Origin: Sarcomyxa edulis
Taxonomy: Eukaryota; Basidiomycota; Agaricomycetes; Agaricales; Mycenaceae
Direction of reading: 5' to 3'
NCBI GenBank assembly: GCA_009761415.1
Contig: QUOL01000005.1
Span: forward strand, 1,674,001 to 1,738,000
DNA: 64,000 bases
Shown: in pieces, positions 12,101-25,696 of the stretch
Position numbering within the stretch: position 1 is the stretch's first letter
How the letters are laid out: each line of letters opens with the position of its first letter
Notes under the pieces: model-generated
Told to the model about the DNA's origin: nothing
The model's input: only the letters and a program-made list of their open reading frames with translations
Database searches by the model: none
Made by a program: the position numbers and the translations under genes

Positions 12101-14515
12101 CCTTTGAGCTTCGAGCTTTGAGTTTCCACGGTCGGCAATACGCTCAAGCAACGAATAAAGAGCAGTCGAGTCGAGGTTGCCGTGTACTATTCTGAGTCAG
12201 AGAACTCTTTAATTTAGGAAGCATGTACTGATCCCGCGACAGTCTGGTGTATGGCGTCGAGCATCTGACCGTACAAATTGAAGAGTCAGAAATGCTACCC
12301 GCATTGCATACATTGATAGCGATCCTGGATTAGCGCAGAACTTCGCTTTGATAGATAGAGTCAGTCTATCAGCGCATCAGCTTATGATTGATGTACTTAG
12401 TATCTAGAAGGAGCGGGTATGTACGCGTTATATTCTCGGATTCCACCATCAAACCATCATCAAGGACGATGTAATGGGCGTAGACTCTACGAATATGTGA
12501 ATACACTGAATCCGGCTGATGGATTGCCGTGATGGCGAGCGGGCAGTGATCGGCTTCCATGGTCGTGCCGCCGAGAAAAAGATTTCTTTCCAGTTCTGTG
12601 ATGATCCAGCTGGACGGTTCCGTATATAATGTCCCTGCGAATGCGGGGTTTGTGAATTTTCTCCGAAGAATTTCGCATTAGAGTACTTACATGTACTAGC
12701 GCCGGCATTGGCCCTCATCAACAGACTTGGAATCAGAAATTAAACTCTGTATAGGCAGTTTGATGAGCGCTCAGCATTGGAAGACAAGGGAACGAACTGT
12801 CACGATACCGGATGCTTTGGTTCTTCCAGATAAAGTAGAGCTGGCATGGACAACGTGTTTTCCAGAGAATGGTATCCTCCAGTAGATTTCGCGACAAGCC
12901 CTCGTTGAATAGCAGTGTGATCACTTCATGAGGGAGTCTAGAGATTTAGTTCGATTAGCACCGATGCCACTTGACTGCGCGACGATCTATACCTTCCACA
13001 ATCGGTCGAGACGGTGAGGGAGGGCCAACGGCCTAACGGGTTCTAAGCTATCAAGTTTGTATCAAGTCGATAAAAGTCGTTCTGTTTCTCCTTTGATGGA
13101 ACAGGTGTCGGGAGCTCGAGAAGGACGTACAATTCTGCGTCTTCGAATTGGCAGAAAGCAGAACGAAGCCGTAGTGGACACGACATGTTGTTTACAAGGC
13201 TGGAAGTTACTGCGTGACGATATCGAGAAGCCTCCGCCGAGATGTGGACACCTGGTTATTCTTGATTGTAAAGCTCCAGGTCTTGACTATGGAGGATATA
13301 GGCAGATGACTGATGTGTTGATAAGACGAAAGCCTCCATGTCCAAGGCGCCCACAAAACAGAACGACCTACAGCGATTATAGAGAGGAAGACGTATCAGT
13401 CAAAAGAAGGGGACATCGACGAACTCGGTGAACTTTTAAATTCACAACCCAAGGACCACCAGAACTAGAAAACGGTATAAGCTTCACATAATGGGATATT
13501 GCAGTAAAGAAGGGACTAGAAGGGGCGAGAGCACCAACGACAATTACTTGGAATGACACCCTAAAACCGGGTTTAGATGACAGGCATTCGGACGTCGTCT
13601 GGAGATACAGAAGTTCGAGATGGTCCAAATTCAAAGATGATATATATCCGTGAATAGGGGGCCCTTCACAGTCCGAGTTCGACGTTCGACCTCCGAGTGG
13701 ACTTGTCATGGAGGAGCATGGAGGTCAGAGGCGCACATCAAATCTTCCCAAAAGGTACATTGCACTGCCACCGATCAAGATCGCCGCTCCCATTCGCTCC
13801 TTCTTTTGTCCTTCTTTTGATGACAATGTTGTGACAATGTATTCACGACCTTGACGGCTCAAACAACGGAAGCATAAACCAGGATGGTCGGAAGACCAGC
13901 TCTTCCATGAAACATATCTAGCTTCTAGTCTCCGAGTACTTAATTTCCGCCACCATCGTCAGGTTGTCGTGAACTCGACTGATCTGATGGCTTGATGGTC
14001 TGATGGTCTGATGCCCCTTGAAAGTCCACTCTTTTTCCAGACTTTGAGACAGATGGGATGTCACCTTCCTCAAACCTCACAACCGAGATGTGAGCAACAA
14101 ACTGTCATCTGCTAGATTGGCAGAGTAACCATATCGCAAAGTTCCAAAGTTTCAAGACGAGTTCAACGACGCAAGGTACACAATTAATCATCGATGACGA
14201 GGGTATATGGATTGAAATATTACATCCAGAGATGAAAGGCCATCCGTGCTATAGTATATATAACTCTATAAAAATATACCGGAGATACAAGAGGACGCAA
14301 AGGGAGATCGTGACGGGCATAGAGGCTGCGAGAGTCCGTGGATATCGTGAGGGGTTTCATGGCTGTAATGACATATTCTGCGATTGGAGGGCAACACTGT
14401 TCAAGACATCAAACCCTGACATCATATGGTGAACCCTTTTCCTCGGTGGAAGAGAGGTCATGTCCTGTGAAGTAAGATGGATTAGGTGAGGGGAAAGCAG
14501 TCTCGGCCGAGTTAC
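9121..14515. other. Gene-poor region with exon-like scraps
   Basis: Over 5 kb I cannot assemble a gene on either strand. Single open stretches look coding but do not join, for example 9298-9567 and about 9729-9868 on the plus strand, the latter ending in an in-frame TAG. Around 10,880-11,000 another coding-like stretch is broken by TGA. This suggests old, decayed genes or mobile DNA. At 13,981-14,014 a short tandem run of TCTGATGG-like units is visible. No transfer RNA or ribosomal RNA was recognised. Confidence 0.4.
9298..9567 (+). other. Possible first exon of an unidentified or decayed gene
   Basis: An ATG at 9298 opens 90 codons of ordinary composition and the frame meets a good GTAAGT donor at about 9568. 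It lies 177 bases after the SET1 stop on the same strand. I could not find following exons that keep frame: the best downstream piece, about 9729-9868, stops at TAG before any splice site. I do not recognise the protein. It may be a relic, or a short lineage-specific gene with exons I have missed. Confidence 0.2.
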
Positions 14516-16065
14516 TCACCTCGCACGCGTATTGGTGCTCTATATCCAGGTATGATCAGTGAGTGAATAAAGCAATACACAGAAGGGATCAAGAGACGCA
14601 CCTTGTAGCTGACCGCGGTCCCAGGTTCGTGAGTGTTTTCGGTTAGATTGCATCGTGGGGTCCTAAGATAGAAAGAGATCAGCATGATCCACAAAGACGA
14701 ACAGCGTGTAAAATACCTCAAGATGAGTCGTCGGCTCAGTTGGATACAAGCCCTGCCTCTCGGCCTCGGCCCAGTTCAAAATCTTACTAGGAGCTCGTGT
14801 GTTTCTGATGGGATCCACAGAATTCTGGAGCCCCTGACAAACGCGGTGTCAGTAACCCGACGAAGACAATATCCTTTCCCCGCTTACCTCTGGATGATAT
14901 CGATTTTGATTTCGTGCCTCGTCTGCGGATACAGATGATTGTCTTGAACGCGGCTCTATAACGTATATGATAAGTAATCTATGTCCACGCATGTTAGATA
15001 TGATGTACCTGTCGTAGTTTGGTTTTGGGAAAGCAGTAGGGTCACTGCATAGTATGAACGATATCAGAGAAGTGTAGAAACAAATCGGGGGGAGACGAGG
15101 GGCTTACTGATATCGTCTCGATGCTTTTCTGCTGTGGCCACAGCTTGTCGAGCTTGACGTTCAGTCTCTAGACAAGTCGTGTATCTGAGGAAAGCATCTT
15201 GTGTCTCTTTCTGAGCGCGCGCGAGAGCCCCTCGAGAATTTTGAAGTATTTGTTCTGGAAATCGAGGTGAGTGGTGAGTTGGAGTGCGCCTTGGGGAGAA
15301 CAAGAGAATCCCACTAGAGGTGCTTGCTTGCTGTGCAAGAGAATCGGCATTGTGCATTAGAGGCGACGCAGACATCCGTGAATCTGACTCTGGAAGATGT
15401 ATACTCGAATTCTCTGATCCCATTTCTGATCGCGATATCAATACCTTTGACAAAAGAAAACAAATATGTAACGCACCCGCAAGTACCCGCGCATGGTGAT
15501 GGTCGACCATTGCATGCTCAGAAGGCTCAGATACACCCGAATCGACCGAATTCGCCCGAAAAGCCAGAGAGTTATTCTCCCCAGCAGCGTTCCGCAATCG
15601 TGGGTTGTGTGCGATGCCTGCAGACTGGCGTTCGATGAATTTTCGGAGGAACGTCAGCTCGATATCGTCTGGCATGACATAGGGTGGTCCCTGTATGTCG
15701 CCTTTCTGCATGAGCAACTCTAGATGCGACATCGTCTTATCTTTGAGTTGCTGTAGCCACTCGTGGAGCTCCATGTGGTCCTGATCAGCGCGAGCATCGT
15801 AATCCTGCCGTCTTCTAGCCTTTCGCCAGTATGTCTTGGTCAATTTGAGGGCGCGATTGACTTCGCCGTCAAGGATGCGATACCAGTCGCTAGATTGACG
15901 ATTCAATCGCACTGCGAGGACGCCGGGTTGAACTCGAAGCTGGAGAATGCATCGGCCCTCACGGTCTGGAGGGCCTAGGACACCCTTCTGGCCCTGATTG
16001 CCTCGAGTAGCACCTCGAGAAACGTTACCGAGCTCGGGCCAGGGGAGGTCATCGGTAGCGGCCAT
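14516..16065 (-). CDS. Uncharacterised charged protein, multi-exon
   Basis: I do not recognise this protein. The frame is open from 16299, but MAATDDLPWPELGNVSRG at 16065 is the more natural start, because the residues upstream look like translated leader. The first long exon, running to about 15109, encodes a basic and acidic helical region (KTYWRKARRRQDYDARADQD, then HEWLQQLKDKTMSHLELLMQ) and a serine-rich part (SPRRTPTHHSPRFPEQIL). It ends in a probable coiled coil (CLETERQARQAVATAEKHRD) and then a GTAAGC donor. Small exons follow, including one reading ILNWAEAERQGLYPTEPTTH at about 14,710-14,830, and the last ends ...NTRAR with TGA at 14516-14518. There may be a short intron around 15,435-15,490. 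It lies downstream of the ALDH7 gene on the same strand. Confidence 0.6.
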
Positions 16066-16821
16066 GAGATTGAAATAATCCAGCGGAAAAGTGTGAGAGG
16101 AGATTTGGAGAATGGTTGAGAGTAGTGCTAAGGGTAAAATAACGCGCGAAGGAGATGTCGGGGTAACTAAATCCTTACTAGGCGGGATGTTAGGAGTTAG
16201 AACAGCCTCAAGGTTAAAAGAGCATCGGGATTTAAAGGTGGAAGAGCATGGTGTTACTAAGTTTATGAGCGCAGTGATGGATTTGACCAAATGATTCAAA
16301 AGCAGTGTGTGAGGTCTGTCACGGATCCAATCATTTGAGTTGCCTTACATGTTGACACACACGAGCCTTAGAAACGCAAAAAAGAAGCAGCTGAGCAAGT
16401 GGGTCTAAGTTGAACGTCGGTTGACGCTCTTGTTCTCACGGACATACCTGAGCATCTGATGCGAGCTGTTGTGATGTTCCATTTGGGTCATGCAGTGATC
16501 TCGTTGTTGATGCGATCGCGTGTTTCTCCATGTAAGGCGGATATAGAGATTGTCTTGAAATCTATGGACAAATACTCGATCGTTACACGGGCGTATATAC
16601 TTAGACGTGGGCACATCATCCTGTCAAAATTCGGATCACCGAACAAACGGAGGGAGGGAAGACAGGATAATGTCGACTTCATGCCGGTTTGTGACTCTCA
16701 TCATGACATACGTGCAGCGCTGTGAGCTGTGGAACATCTAGTCAGGTGGAAAGCTTCGAACAAGAAAAATGCACATACTGCCCGTAGGATATCCGAACTG
16801 CCTGATGCGGATGCAGGACCT

Positions 16822-19021
16822 CTAAGCGGGGAAGCTGACCCCTTGGGCTAAAGGCGCCGCATCGGAGTAATTGACAGTGCAGGCACTCCATCGTACATAC
16901 CGCTTCCAGGCGTCCCCACCGGACTCCCTGCCCCTAAAATCAAAAACATCAGATGATCAAAGTAACTTTTTGCGATGATACTCGATTTACCATCCAGTAC
17001 TCTGTAATGGCCGAGACTATGTTGAGCGTCGGGCCCGAACAGCAGTATATGTGAACGAACCTTGTTGCCTCCAAACGCGGCACCAATCTCCGCCCCGGAG
17101 GTGCCAACATTAACCTGATTCCAGCCGTCTTTAGCAAAAGAAGACAGTAGAAGGACAAAAATCGAGTTATACATTGACTATACCTGCGTCTGATCCCGCA
17201 GGTCCTAGCCACAGCCCCACATTCCTGAGATCTCGAGTCCAGAGGCTACTTGATAGTCCCTGAGAGTGAATCAAAACTAGAGATTCAGAGCTACTCCCAG
17301 ATTGGACAGGACCGGCGACTCAACCTGCGGAACCCTGTTATTCCAATCAATGGCTTGTTCAAGGTCGTCAAACAATGCAGCGTTCAGTATCGGCGCAAAT
17401 GTTTCTGTCCTCCAGATCTGATCTGTAGGTTCCGTGGACTTGGGCAGTGCGACAGTTGGTTGTACGAAATTTCCACCTGCAAGAGATGTGTCATCGTACA
17501 AGTTCCCACCCGTAATAATATCAGCCTCGATATTGCGCAAATGCTTAATGGTCCTCTCGTAGATACCGACAGCAGCCTTACTGTGAAGAGGTCCATACAG
17601 AGTAGTGTCAACAAGAGGATCGCCCGGGGAAAGACCCGCGAATAAGGTCTGGAGGCGCTCGAGAAACTCGGTGGCAATCTTGCGGTGGAGATAAAGTCTT
17701 CTGGTAGACGTGCAGCGTTGCCCTGCTGTACCAACAGCACCAAAAAATACCGCAGGTACAGCAAGCGATAGGTCAGCATCTGGCATCACAATGGAAGCTA
17801 GGTGGGAAAAATATCATTAGATTTAGGGCTTGGTGAGAAGAATTAATGATGCGTCGCAGACCATTGTTTCCACCCAGCTCGAGCAGGACTTGACCGAAAC
17901 GTGCTTGAACAACTTTGCCCACACTACGACCCACCACCTCGCTTCCAGTGAACGATACTATATTCCTTGAGCCGTCAGTACGGTTTTCTGAGTAGATTGG
18001 GGAACATATGGTTACCCAGATCGATATCTCCACTCTCTACGATGGCAGATCCGACATCTTTTCCGCCAGTAACGAGGCCAGCGACAGCCCCTGGTATACC
18101 GTTTTTCTCCAATACACTTGCGACAATTTTAGTCACTGCGATAGAGCACAAGGGCGTGGTGGGAGAAGGCTTCCATAATGTTGCATTTCCAGCGGCCATG
18201 CTCAAAGCTAGATTCCTATCGGAAAAACATCAAACTTAAATCCTGTAGTTCAAGAGATAGAGTAAAACATACCATCCGTAAACGGCAACAGGGAAATTGA
18301 AGGCTGAAAGGACAGCAACTACTCCCAATGGTTTCGCGATCTCCAGAATCGAGTGCCCGGGGCGCTCCGAAGCTACAACTCTGCCATTCATCATCCTTGA
18401 AAGGCCCACAGCATAATCACACTAGATTGACCGTGGTAGTTGAGGTGTCCTGGAGAACTAATGACAAACTCACGATGTCAACGAATTCCTGGACCTCGCC
18501 GACACCCTCGGTTTTTATCTTCCCCATTTCAAGAGAAACAAGAGCACCGAGTTCATGACGCTGTATCTAGATGTGAGTGTCGTAAGACATTCTGAGATCG
18601 CAGACTTTAAACCACCTTGTCCGCCAGTGCTTCGCGAATTTGCCTCAAAATCTCGCCTCTCCGAGGAGCAGGAACATGACGAAAGGTCAGATACGCTTCT
18701 CTAGATCTTTCAAGAGCCTCAGAGAGCTCTTGAGGTGTAGCCTATCTCTCGTTCAATATATCTGTTCTCAGTGATCGAGATGCAGTGACGACTCACAGAC
18801 TTGACGCGTGCAAGGATTTCTCCTGTTGTCGGGCAGATGCTGTCGAATACTTCGCCGCTACCACGCCACTTCCCATCATAAACGCCCGAGATTTCTGACG
18901 TGGTAGAAATGCCCAACGCTGACAAGATAGTTGAAGCTCTAGTCGATAGACTCCGGTTCAAATGTAGACTCCGAAGCTTTGACGCCGCCCCGGCGGTCAT
19001 AGAGCACAACATGGGACCCAA
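16822..19021 (-). CDS. Mitochondrial ALDH7-type aldehyde dehydrogenase (alpha-aminoadipic semialdehyde dehydrogenase-like)
   Basis: An NAD-dependent aldehyde dehydrogenase of the ALDH7/antiquitin family. In animals and plants these enzymes oxidise alpha-aminoadipic semialdehyde in lysine breakdown and detoxify lipid aldehydes. The N-terminus ([17 protein letters not shown], arginine- and serine-rich, no acids) looks like a mitochondrial targeting peptide. It is followed by the family opening [20 protein letters not shown]. Further exons give [48 protein letters not shown] (nucleotide-binding turn), VLLELGGNN (general-base Glu), [16 protein letters not shown] (catalytic Cys) and [18 protein letters not shown] tiny exon reads STGW and the last exon [20 protein letters not shown], ending ...SFPA with TAG at 16822-16824. 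All catalytic residues are present. The ATG at 19021 is chosen, and 19012 is an alternative in the same frame. Confidence 0.93.
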
Positions 19022-22000
19022 AAATTAGCTAGGTTTGATAGCCTATTGAGCAAGTTGAGGGATAAGATGCGAACGTTTGGAACAACAATTGACGAACAAA
19101 AATCAAAAGTGCTCCAGTGTGGCGAGAGTCAAGACCCGGCCGTCACAGAACCCATCATCGCGGCATCCGCATCGAGAAGGTGTGACTGTGACGCACAATG
19201 AACCGTGATTGTGTGCTTCTTCGACTCGTTCATGATCACTGACATCCGACTTGGACGCGCTTTGCTCAAAAATTCCACGACGAACGGTCATGGCTGTCTT
19301 GGGTCGTCTCTACTAGGTCGTATCTCTCCCTCGAGAAAAGTTAGGATCGTGGATACTTGGTGGAACTCAACGCGTGCAAGTTCACTCTAAAACAACCTAC
19401 CATGGACGACTCGGACGTATCACTTGTTCAGGCTTCATTGAATTCTGTATGTCCGACTATCAACCCAGCCCTTGAGAAGGATCTGAAACCCGACAACTCC
19501 ACGTAGCTATAGACCGTTACGGCGGTTTACTAGCTTTTGGTCGATCCAGCGTCATCCACTTATTATTGGAAGAATGACAGATGTCCGAGTCGCATATTCT
19601 CCAGGTAACATCGAGACGTCGGTCTTGTGTCTTATTGACACCGAGATGTATCGAATTTTGCCTATCGTTGCATGTAGCTTGCTGACCGGACACTCCGAGG
19701 CCGATGCCAGGCGCTACAGTGACACACACCGACAATGGCCGTTTGCTGTCCAAACGACAGACGCGAAACATGGGAGACATCTGAATGGCCCATTCTACGA
19801 ACTGCTTTAGCTCGTCTAGATGGCGCAACAAACTACCTGATCTATGATTTCCAGCCACGGTGCCGTCTCTCGGCAGATTCTTAAACTTAGACAGCTGGGA
19901 ATTTTCTTGCTATCTCACATGGTCATCGCTCCTTGTGCTGATGTCGGAAAGACTGCTTAGTATACTCTCCAGGCGATGGAGCTATCTTTGACTGTGGTGG
20001 AAGTCAACATACCCCAGGTCCTGACGAGATTGCAGATCTCAAAGCTCGCGCATCGGCGAATATACAGCATGTTGAAGAGCAGGTTCGACCGTCACGTTTC
20101 AGGAGGTAGTGATCGGGCTGTCTTTTCCTCATGCAAACCACCGAGCATACCGTCACTACGGGATCGATAGAAATCATATTGTGAGACTATATTCGACATT
20201 TTCGTCTAAAGCCATTGAAATGACTAGCATTCCTGATATCAATCTACCTAGGCTGCTCCGGATTGTACGCCGCATGACAAATAATTCTACCCAAGAGACA
20301 AGACAGGAAGGCCCAAAATTGCTCTCGAGCTTCCTTGCTTCCACTACTCCTCTCGGCAAGTTCTTTTCGTACCCGAATGTGTAGAACAACAATAGATCCG
20401 TGAACATCACAGCACACCATCAGAAGCACTCGCTAGTCCCAATCGAAAATCATTGTACCTACCGCTCTCTATGGACCCCGAGACTGCTAGCGAGAGTGCG
20501 GCGATGCTCTTCAAGTACTTGTGCTGTATACCCAGCTCAATATTTATTCTTGAACACAGGTGCAGTTATCATGTCTAGCCATTTCCCAAGACCTCATCTA
20601 CTTGTACACGCCGGCTATAGCATCATCGAGACGCGCTGTGGAGAACTCCTTCGAATTTTTTTTTGGCTATCGCGCTCTTCTGTCCGACTTGCCCTCAGTT
20701 TCACTTCCACGGTCTCGAGGCAAATATCTGCTAGGTCAAATATGGCGAATGGACATAGCTTCGGTTTGATCATCTCAAGCATCAGTCCTCTATTCGTCCA
20801 ACAAGATCGCAGGTAAACAGGCTCCATTTATACGATATGACTCCCACTCTCAAAAAGGCTTTTTTCCGGACGTCCATCGCCAGAACAGAACATCCGCATC
20901 GTCGAAATTCCACTTGCTCTTAAGGGCTGTCCTCACTGCTTGATGCAATAACGCCAAGCCCTACCAACTCGAAGTCGGTGTCTCACCGCAGCTCATAGTC
21001 CCCAAGCTTGATAGTGGACCTCCGGAACTTAACACTCGGATATCTAATATTGACCGTCTGGGTGTCTTTTCTAGGTCACCGGATACTATGAGGAATTGTT
21101 CTCAACCATTTCTGAAGGCACTGGCCGTCAACATTCTCAAGGCTGCGATCTCAGGCTGTGGACGCGTCTGAGGCAGGTGAGTCAAGAAATCCAACTGGCG
21201 GTGCTCGACATATCGCTGACTGTCTTTTCTTAGTTTCGAGGGCATCATCTCGGAGTCCAGTATCCTCTCGTCGACGAGGCTCTCAGCCTCACCCCCGCGA
21301 CACATTTGGCACTTCATAGGGGCAGTGTCTCGCAACAGATTGAGTGGTTACCTGATTGAATTCGATTCGACGAGTGCAACACGCAGATAGGTGGGCAGAA
21401 GTACTACTTCTATAGTGAAAGATGACTTTGGAAAGGCACAACACGGACTTAGTGTACAATCAAGCTCGAGGTTTCACGTTCTCTAACACTGCTCGAGCGC
21501 ATCACTCACCGCGATGCCCGGAGCAAGCCCGGAGGTCCTTTTGATAGATCTATTTATAAATTCCAAGAATAATTACTTTTTGTGTTGCCGAAATCGAATC
21601 TCTGCTGTCAACATCATGATACAAGGGGGATTCAAGCAAGATTCAAGGTGCACGACCTCGTCTTTCGTTCTAACGCTATGATTGTGCAGGTGCAGACAGG
21701 CCTCTCAAGCAAGGTGTAACTACCCAAATCGCCTTCCAAACGCTCGATCCGAGGCTACTGGAAAGACTCGGATAGAATACTCTGCGATGCGCAACACACC
21801 GGGTCTTGTGGCTTGATTACATTGGCGCGGCACATCTACGATTGAAATTCAAGGAGAATGAGCTCTGAACGGAGTCGTCAAAGATCGAGCTGACGCGCAC
21901 AGGTAAGTGTCTCATACTTGCTCTCCTCTTCCTTCACCGTATCTGTGATTGACGTGAGCAGTTCAGTCTAGCGGAGCCTCCAGCAGTCGAATACGGGGCA

Positions 22001-24258
22001 CCAGTCCCTCGTAACTGTCTAGTGGGAACTATGACTGTCTGAAGGTATGTCAGATTTTCTAGCAACCGTCACTGAAGATGCCACTAAAGAGATTGTAGCA
22101 TGTAGATATCGGATCCCTGACCAAGCAATCTCTTTCGAATCTGCGGTCAGCATCGTGACTGTATCACTCGTCTATGGCTGTATCATGCCAGAAATCCCGT
22201 TCGCCTGACCAAACTCCCGCATCCTATCCGTAGGAGCGACGGGAGATTGACCGTCCTCGGTGTCAGCTAAAGAAGACAGAACTATCTGCCCATTGAGAGG
22301 ATGAGAGGACAGATTAATCCTCATTATTCCATCAGAAGGTATGTGCATCGTACTCTTGTCTTGTGCCAATCAAATCCTAAAATTCGCTCTCCGCCAGTGC
22401 CGAAATGATGGTACGAATACGAATGCACACTTTCCATCATCTTCGAAAAGTCGAGGCGATTGTGTGGATTATATCCTGGGTGAGTCGTCCTTCTTGCGGC
22501 TTTTATACGACTCCACTAAGGATATGTGGCGTCCAAATCCTCCACATTCAGTCGACGCACTTTGATCACTCCCGATGTCATGCTCAGAAGCCGGTACGTC
22601 CATTTTGACAGGTCTCTTGAATGGATTTGTTCGCGCTGTGCGATGGCTACTTGTGGAGCTCTTGAGCGTAGCCGATCATGGGAAATTCCCAGCAGAAAGA
22701 TCTACGATAGTGCTATCGAACACAGTGGAGGACGGGCCGCTGAGGAAGACCCATAGTATAGGCAGAGGAAAAAATCGGTGGTAGGAAGGGAGTGTTGGGC
22801 ATGAAGGGGTATCGAAGCCACTTTGATACAAACGAGAAAGAGGGGAAGGATAAAAAAAACGTGGACCATACAGGTGCCATTGACCAACCAAAAAGAATGA
22901 GCATTCGGTCAGTTAGATTCCGAATCATTGATTTTTCCGAGGAAGAGCTCAATTCCCAATATACAAGTTCAGGTCACTAATTTTTTGCCATCTTATTCGC
23001 AGTTTTCCTAAGCTCTGAGTCCACTGAATCCTCGAATGGTTACACTGATCCTCAAAAGCGCTCACGAAGAGCTTCTGGATGTAATTTCTAGAAACTGATA
23101 TATACGAACTCCGTTGCGTCGACTCGTATCGCCATTAACGAGGCTGTACGCAACAAGTAGTCAGCGCATAGTGATGCCTTCAAACAGCACTAACCATATA
23201 ACGACTGATGTGATTGATAGTAGTTTTTACTACGACCATCTGTCACTTGTCTTCTCTCAAAGCGTGAGTGGCCATCCTTCATTTATCACTCTTTTCTCAT
23301 TCGATTGATCACCTGTGAATTTAGATACATCATAGAGGGATGCCATGAGCGGAAATTTTGAATATTTTGGGATACAAAAATTGTTTTGCGGGCATTCGGT
23401 CTGCGTTCATGTTTGTGACGGCGCACTCGTTGTTTCTGGATGTCTCATCGCGGTGATCACTGTGGTACCACACCCATGACCCATGATACGGTGCGGTTTC
23501 TGATCTTACTCAACTGTGGGCTCTTATTAAGAACTATAATGAAGGAATTACTTCAAACGTTCTCCAGCCATCAGGTTGCCGAGCCTCGATGGGCCTCGAA
23601 GCCTTCCATGTGTTATTGATGACCTGTAGGATCCACTCGGGATCTAAGATAAGACGCCTGTGAGTCTAATGCACGCGATGCTAGGTAAGTTGGTGATAGC
23701 TTCTTGGTCAAATAATGGCTCAAGTCTGTCGACAGTTGATATGCCCAGCATCCATGCTTATTTTAGTTCGATAGGTGAGGTGTATCGAGGTTTCGACATG
23801 TCCACGACATACTCTCATAATCCGGAATTCGAAACGTGTAAATGAAGTAAGTTCAAAGGTGTTAGGTCGATCAGTGAATCCATCGATCTCTAAATTTACC
23901 CAGCAGATTTTGTTTTTCCATCACGTCAAGGCCATGCGTCCTGCGTTCAATGCACACGTGAATGTTAGATGGGAACACTTTCAAGGCGGACACTTATGGC
24001 GGACGTGCTGTCCAAAGACGCCTTGGTCTTGTTTTGGCATAATTTTCGTGATGACCAACACTTCGCAGCGGTTTCCCCGGGTACATTATCTTCACAGGCC
24101 TCGATAACACAACGTGTTTTGTCACGCGGACGACTCGAACGGAAAATCTTGATAACCAATCGATGGGACTGATCGAGGTATTTGATTTAGCAACTTCGAA
24201 ATGCTATAAAGCCAGGTCCTTCTTCCAATATTCTCTCTCATCCACACCCTTCCACACC
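19022..24258. other. Gene-poor region, no complete gene
   Basis: More than 5 kb without a gene I can assemble. Several coding-like stretches occur but are interrupted. One, about 22,050-22,208 plus, reads through KEIVACRYRIPDQAISFESA before a TGA and faintly recalls a medium-chain dehydrogenase/reductase hinge. Another, 19,418-19,460, begins MDDSDVSLVQASLNS before a GTATGT donor but has no convincing continuation. Decayed genes or old transposons are the likeliest explanation. Confidence 0.4.
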
Positions 24259-25696
24259 ATGCAATCTCATTCTCATCATACGCCGGAGTATACTGCGCCT
24301 AGGCCAGATGGACATCGTCACGACTTTGTGTATAAGTCCACCGCTTCCGACATCATCAAATGGCTGGAAGCTGTCTGCGATTACTTACTTGGTTTCACAG
24401 GAAGACCAGATGCAGCAGCTTTATGTACGGTCCTCCTCGAGATAAGGGGACTCGTTGTCGATGAATCACCAGACGGCAGGACGATGAACTCGATTGGTGC
24501 TTCTGTGGGTTTTTCTCTACTTCGTTCTTGTATCAATCATATTCTGAACATCATTGTCTTAACTTGCATTGATAGCTGTTGTCAGTGATGGCGGTATGTT
24601 TTCTTATCGTTGTTGGTTGTCCATATTCTTGCAGAACTGATTGTCATCATTGGTAGGTCGCCATCAAATATTTCCATAACGTGTGTGGGGCAATGGAGTC
24701 CCACCAATGCTATGCAGCAGTGCAGGAGTACATTGACTTCATGGAAAGCGTACTTCCGCCGCATTTCAACGGTATGAGCCTCTTCCCTTGCGTGCAATCG
24801 TATATGAGATTCTTATCGAAATATGTAGATGATCTCCGTTCTTGTAAAAGGTACTTTGCAAGTGGTAGCCCTGATGGGAGCTGCGTTCGGTGTGTGGACG
24901 ACATCGATACATCAGAAAATGAACTAACGAGTTATGGCTCTTTAGCATGAGCCATCGACCGACGCCTCAAAGGAATAGTTTTCCACATGAAGCTCCTGGC
25001 AGCTCTATTTGGTCTGTGCCAGAGTATTGGACTCTTCCCTACAGCAAATGTCCTCCGAGCCCTGGTCACCCCGCGTCCGCTTACCAAAGCGCTGCTTGGG
25101 ACCATTATGTGGGTTGGCCTCCGAGCCCCGGATCCGCTTCTTCGTCTGCCCCATCGATCACGCCTGCGACACCTCCTGAGAGTCCAAATATGTATTCATA
25201 CGCGTCTCGATCGGCGTCTGCCTCTCTTTCTTCTTCATCTGCACGTTTTGGCCCTCAAGCCAGTCCAAGTCTCAGAGAACAGTCTCTTCGTCGTTCAATT
25301 ACTCGTTCTCCTTCTACTGGTCCTTCTAACGAAATCACAGCATCTGGATATAATGTTGATTCCAGAGACCCACCACGTTCCTCGTCGCGTGCCTCTGTCT
25401 CGTCGACAAGTTCGACATCTTCCATGTCATCTCTGGACAAATTCTTTTGGGATGCGGCTTCGACTCCACCTCCTCCGAGTCCGAGACAGCTTCACTATCG
25501 CCGCGGAAGCGAGCCCACTATTCCCAACTCCCATCCCAGTCCCAATTACAATTCCGCACTTCCGTCAATCCGTGAACAGTCCAGCGCACCTGAACATACC
25601 TCTACGCAAGGTGACTATAATGGTCCATGGCCAGAGCAGTTTTCCGGACGCGCTCGGGCACTTCCATCTTCACGTCACCGTAGTCTGTGGGGTTAG
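24259..25696 (+). CDS. Uncharacterised protein with helical N-terminus and Ser/Pro-rich tail
   Basis: I do not recognise this family. The start ATG at 24259 opens MQSHSHHTPEYTAPRPDGHR and a helical segment (SDIIKWLEAVCDYLLGF, CTVLLEIRGLVVDESPDGRT). A GTGGGT donor ends exon 1 at about 24504. Short exons follow: LLSVMA at about 24,575-24,592, VAIKYFHNVCGAMESH to PPHFN at 24,658-24,771, and DDLRSCKR at about 24,829-24,851. The long last exon starts near 24,947 (SMSHRPTPQRNSFPHEAPGS) and runs to TAG at 25694-25696. The last exon is rich in Ser and Pro with few hydrophobics, so it is probably disordered. Phases agree at every join. An overlapping open frame of similar length (24987-25916) in another frame lacks any sensible composition and is not used. 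Confidence 0.6.

Noticed and set aside
13057..13431. 124-codon plus-strand frame
   Set aside because: No recognisable motif, no splice partners, composition like random translation.
23690..23840. Stretch reading VDMPSIHAYFSSIGEVYRGF, considered as a polyketide-synthase dehydratase relic
   Set aside because: A single short match with stops around it, and the order relative to the reductase-like scrap at 22.1 kb is wrong for a polyketide synthase on that strand.
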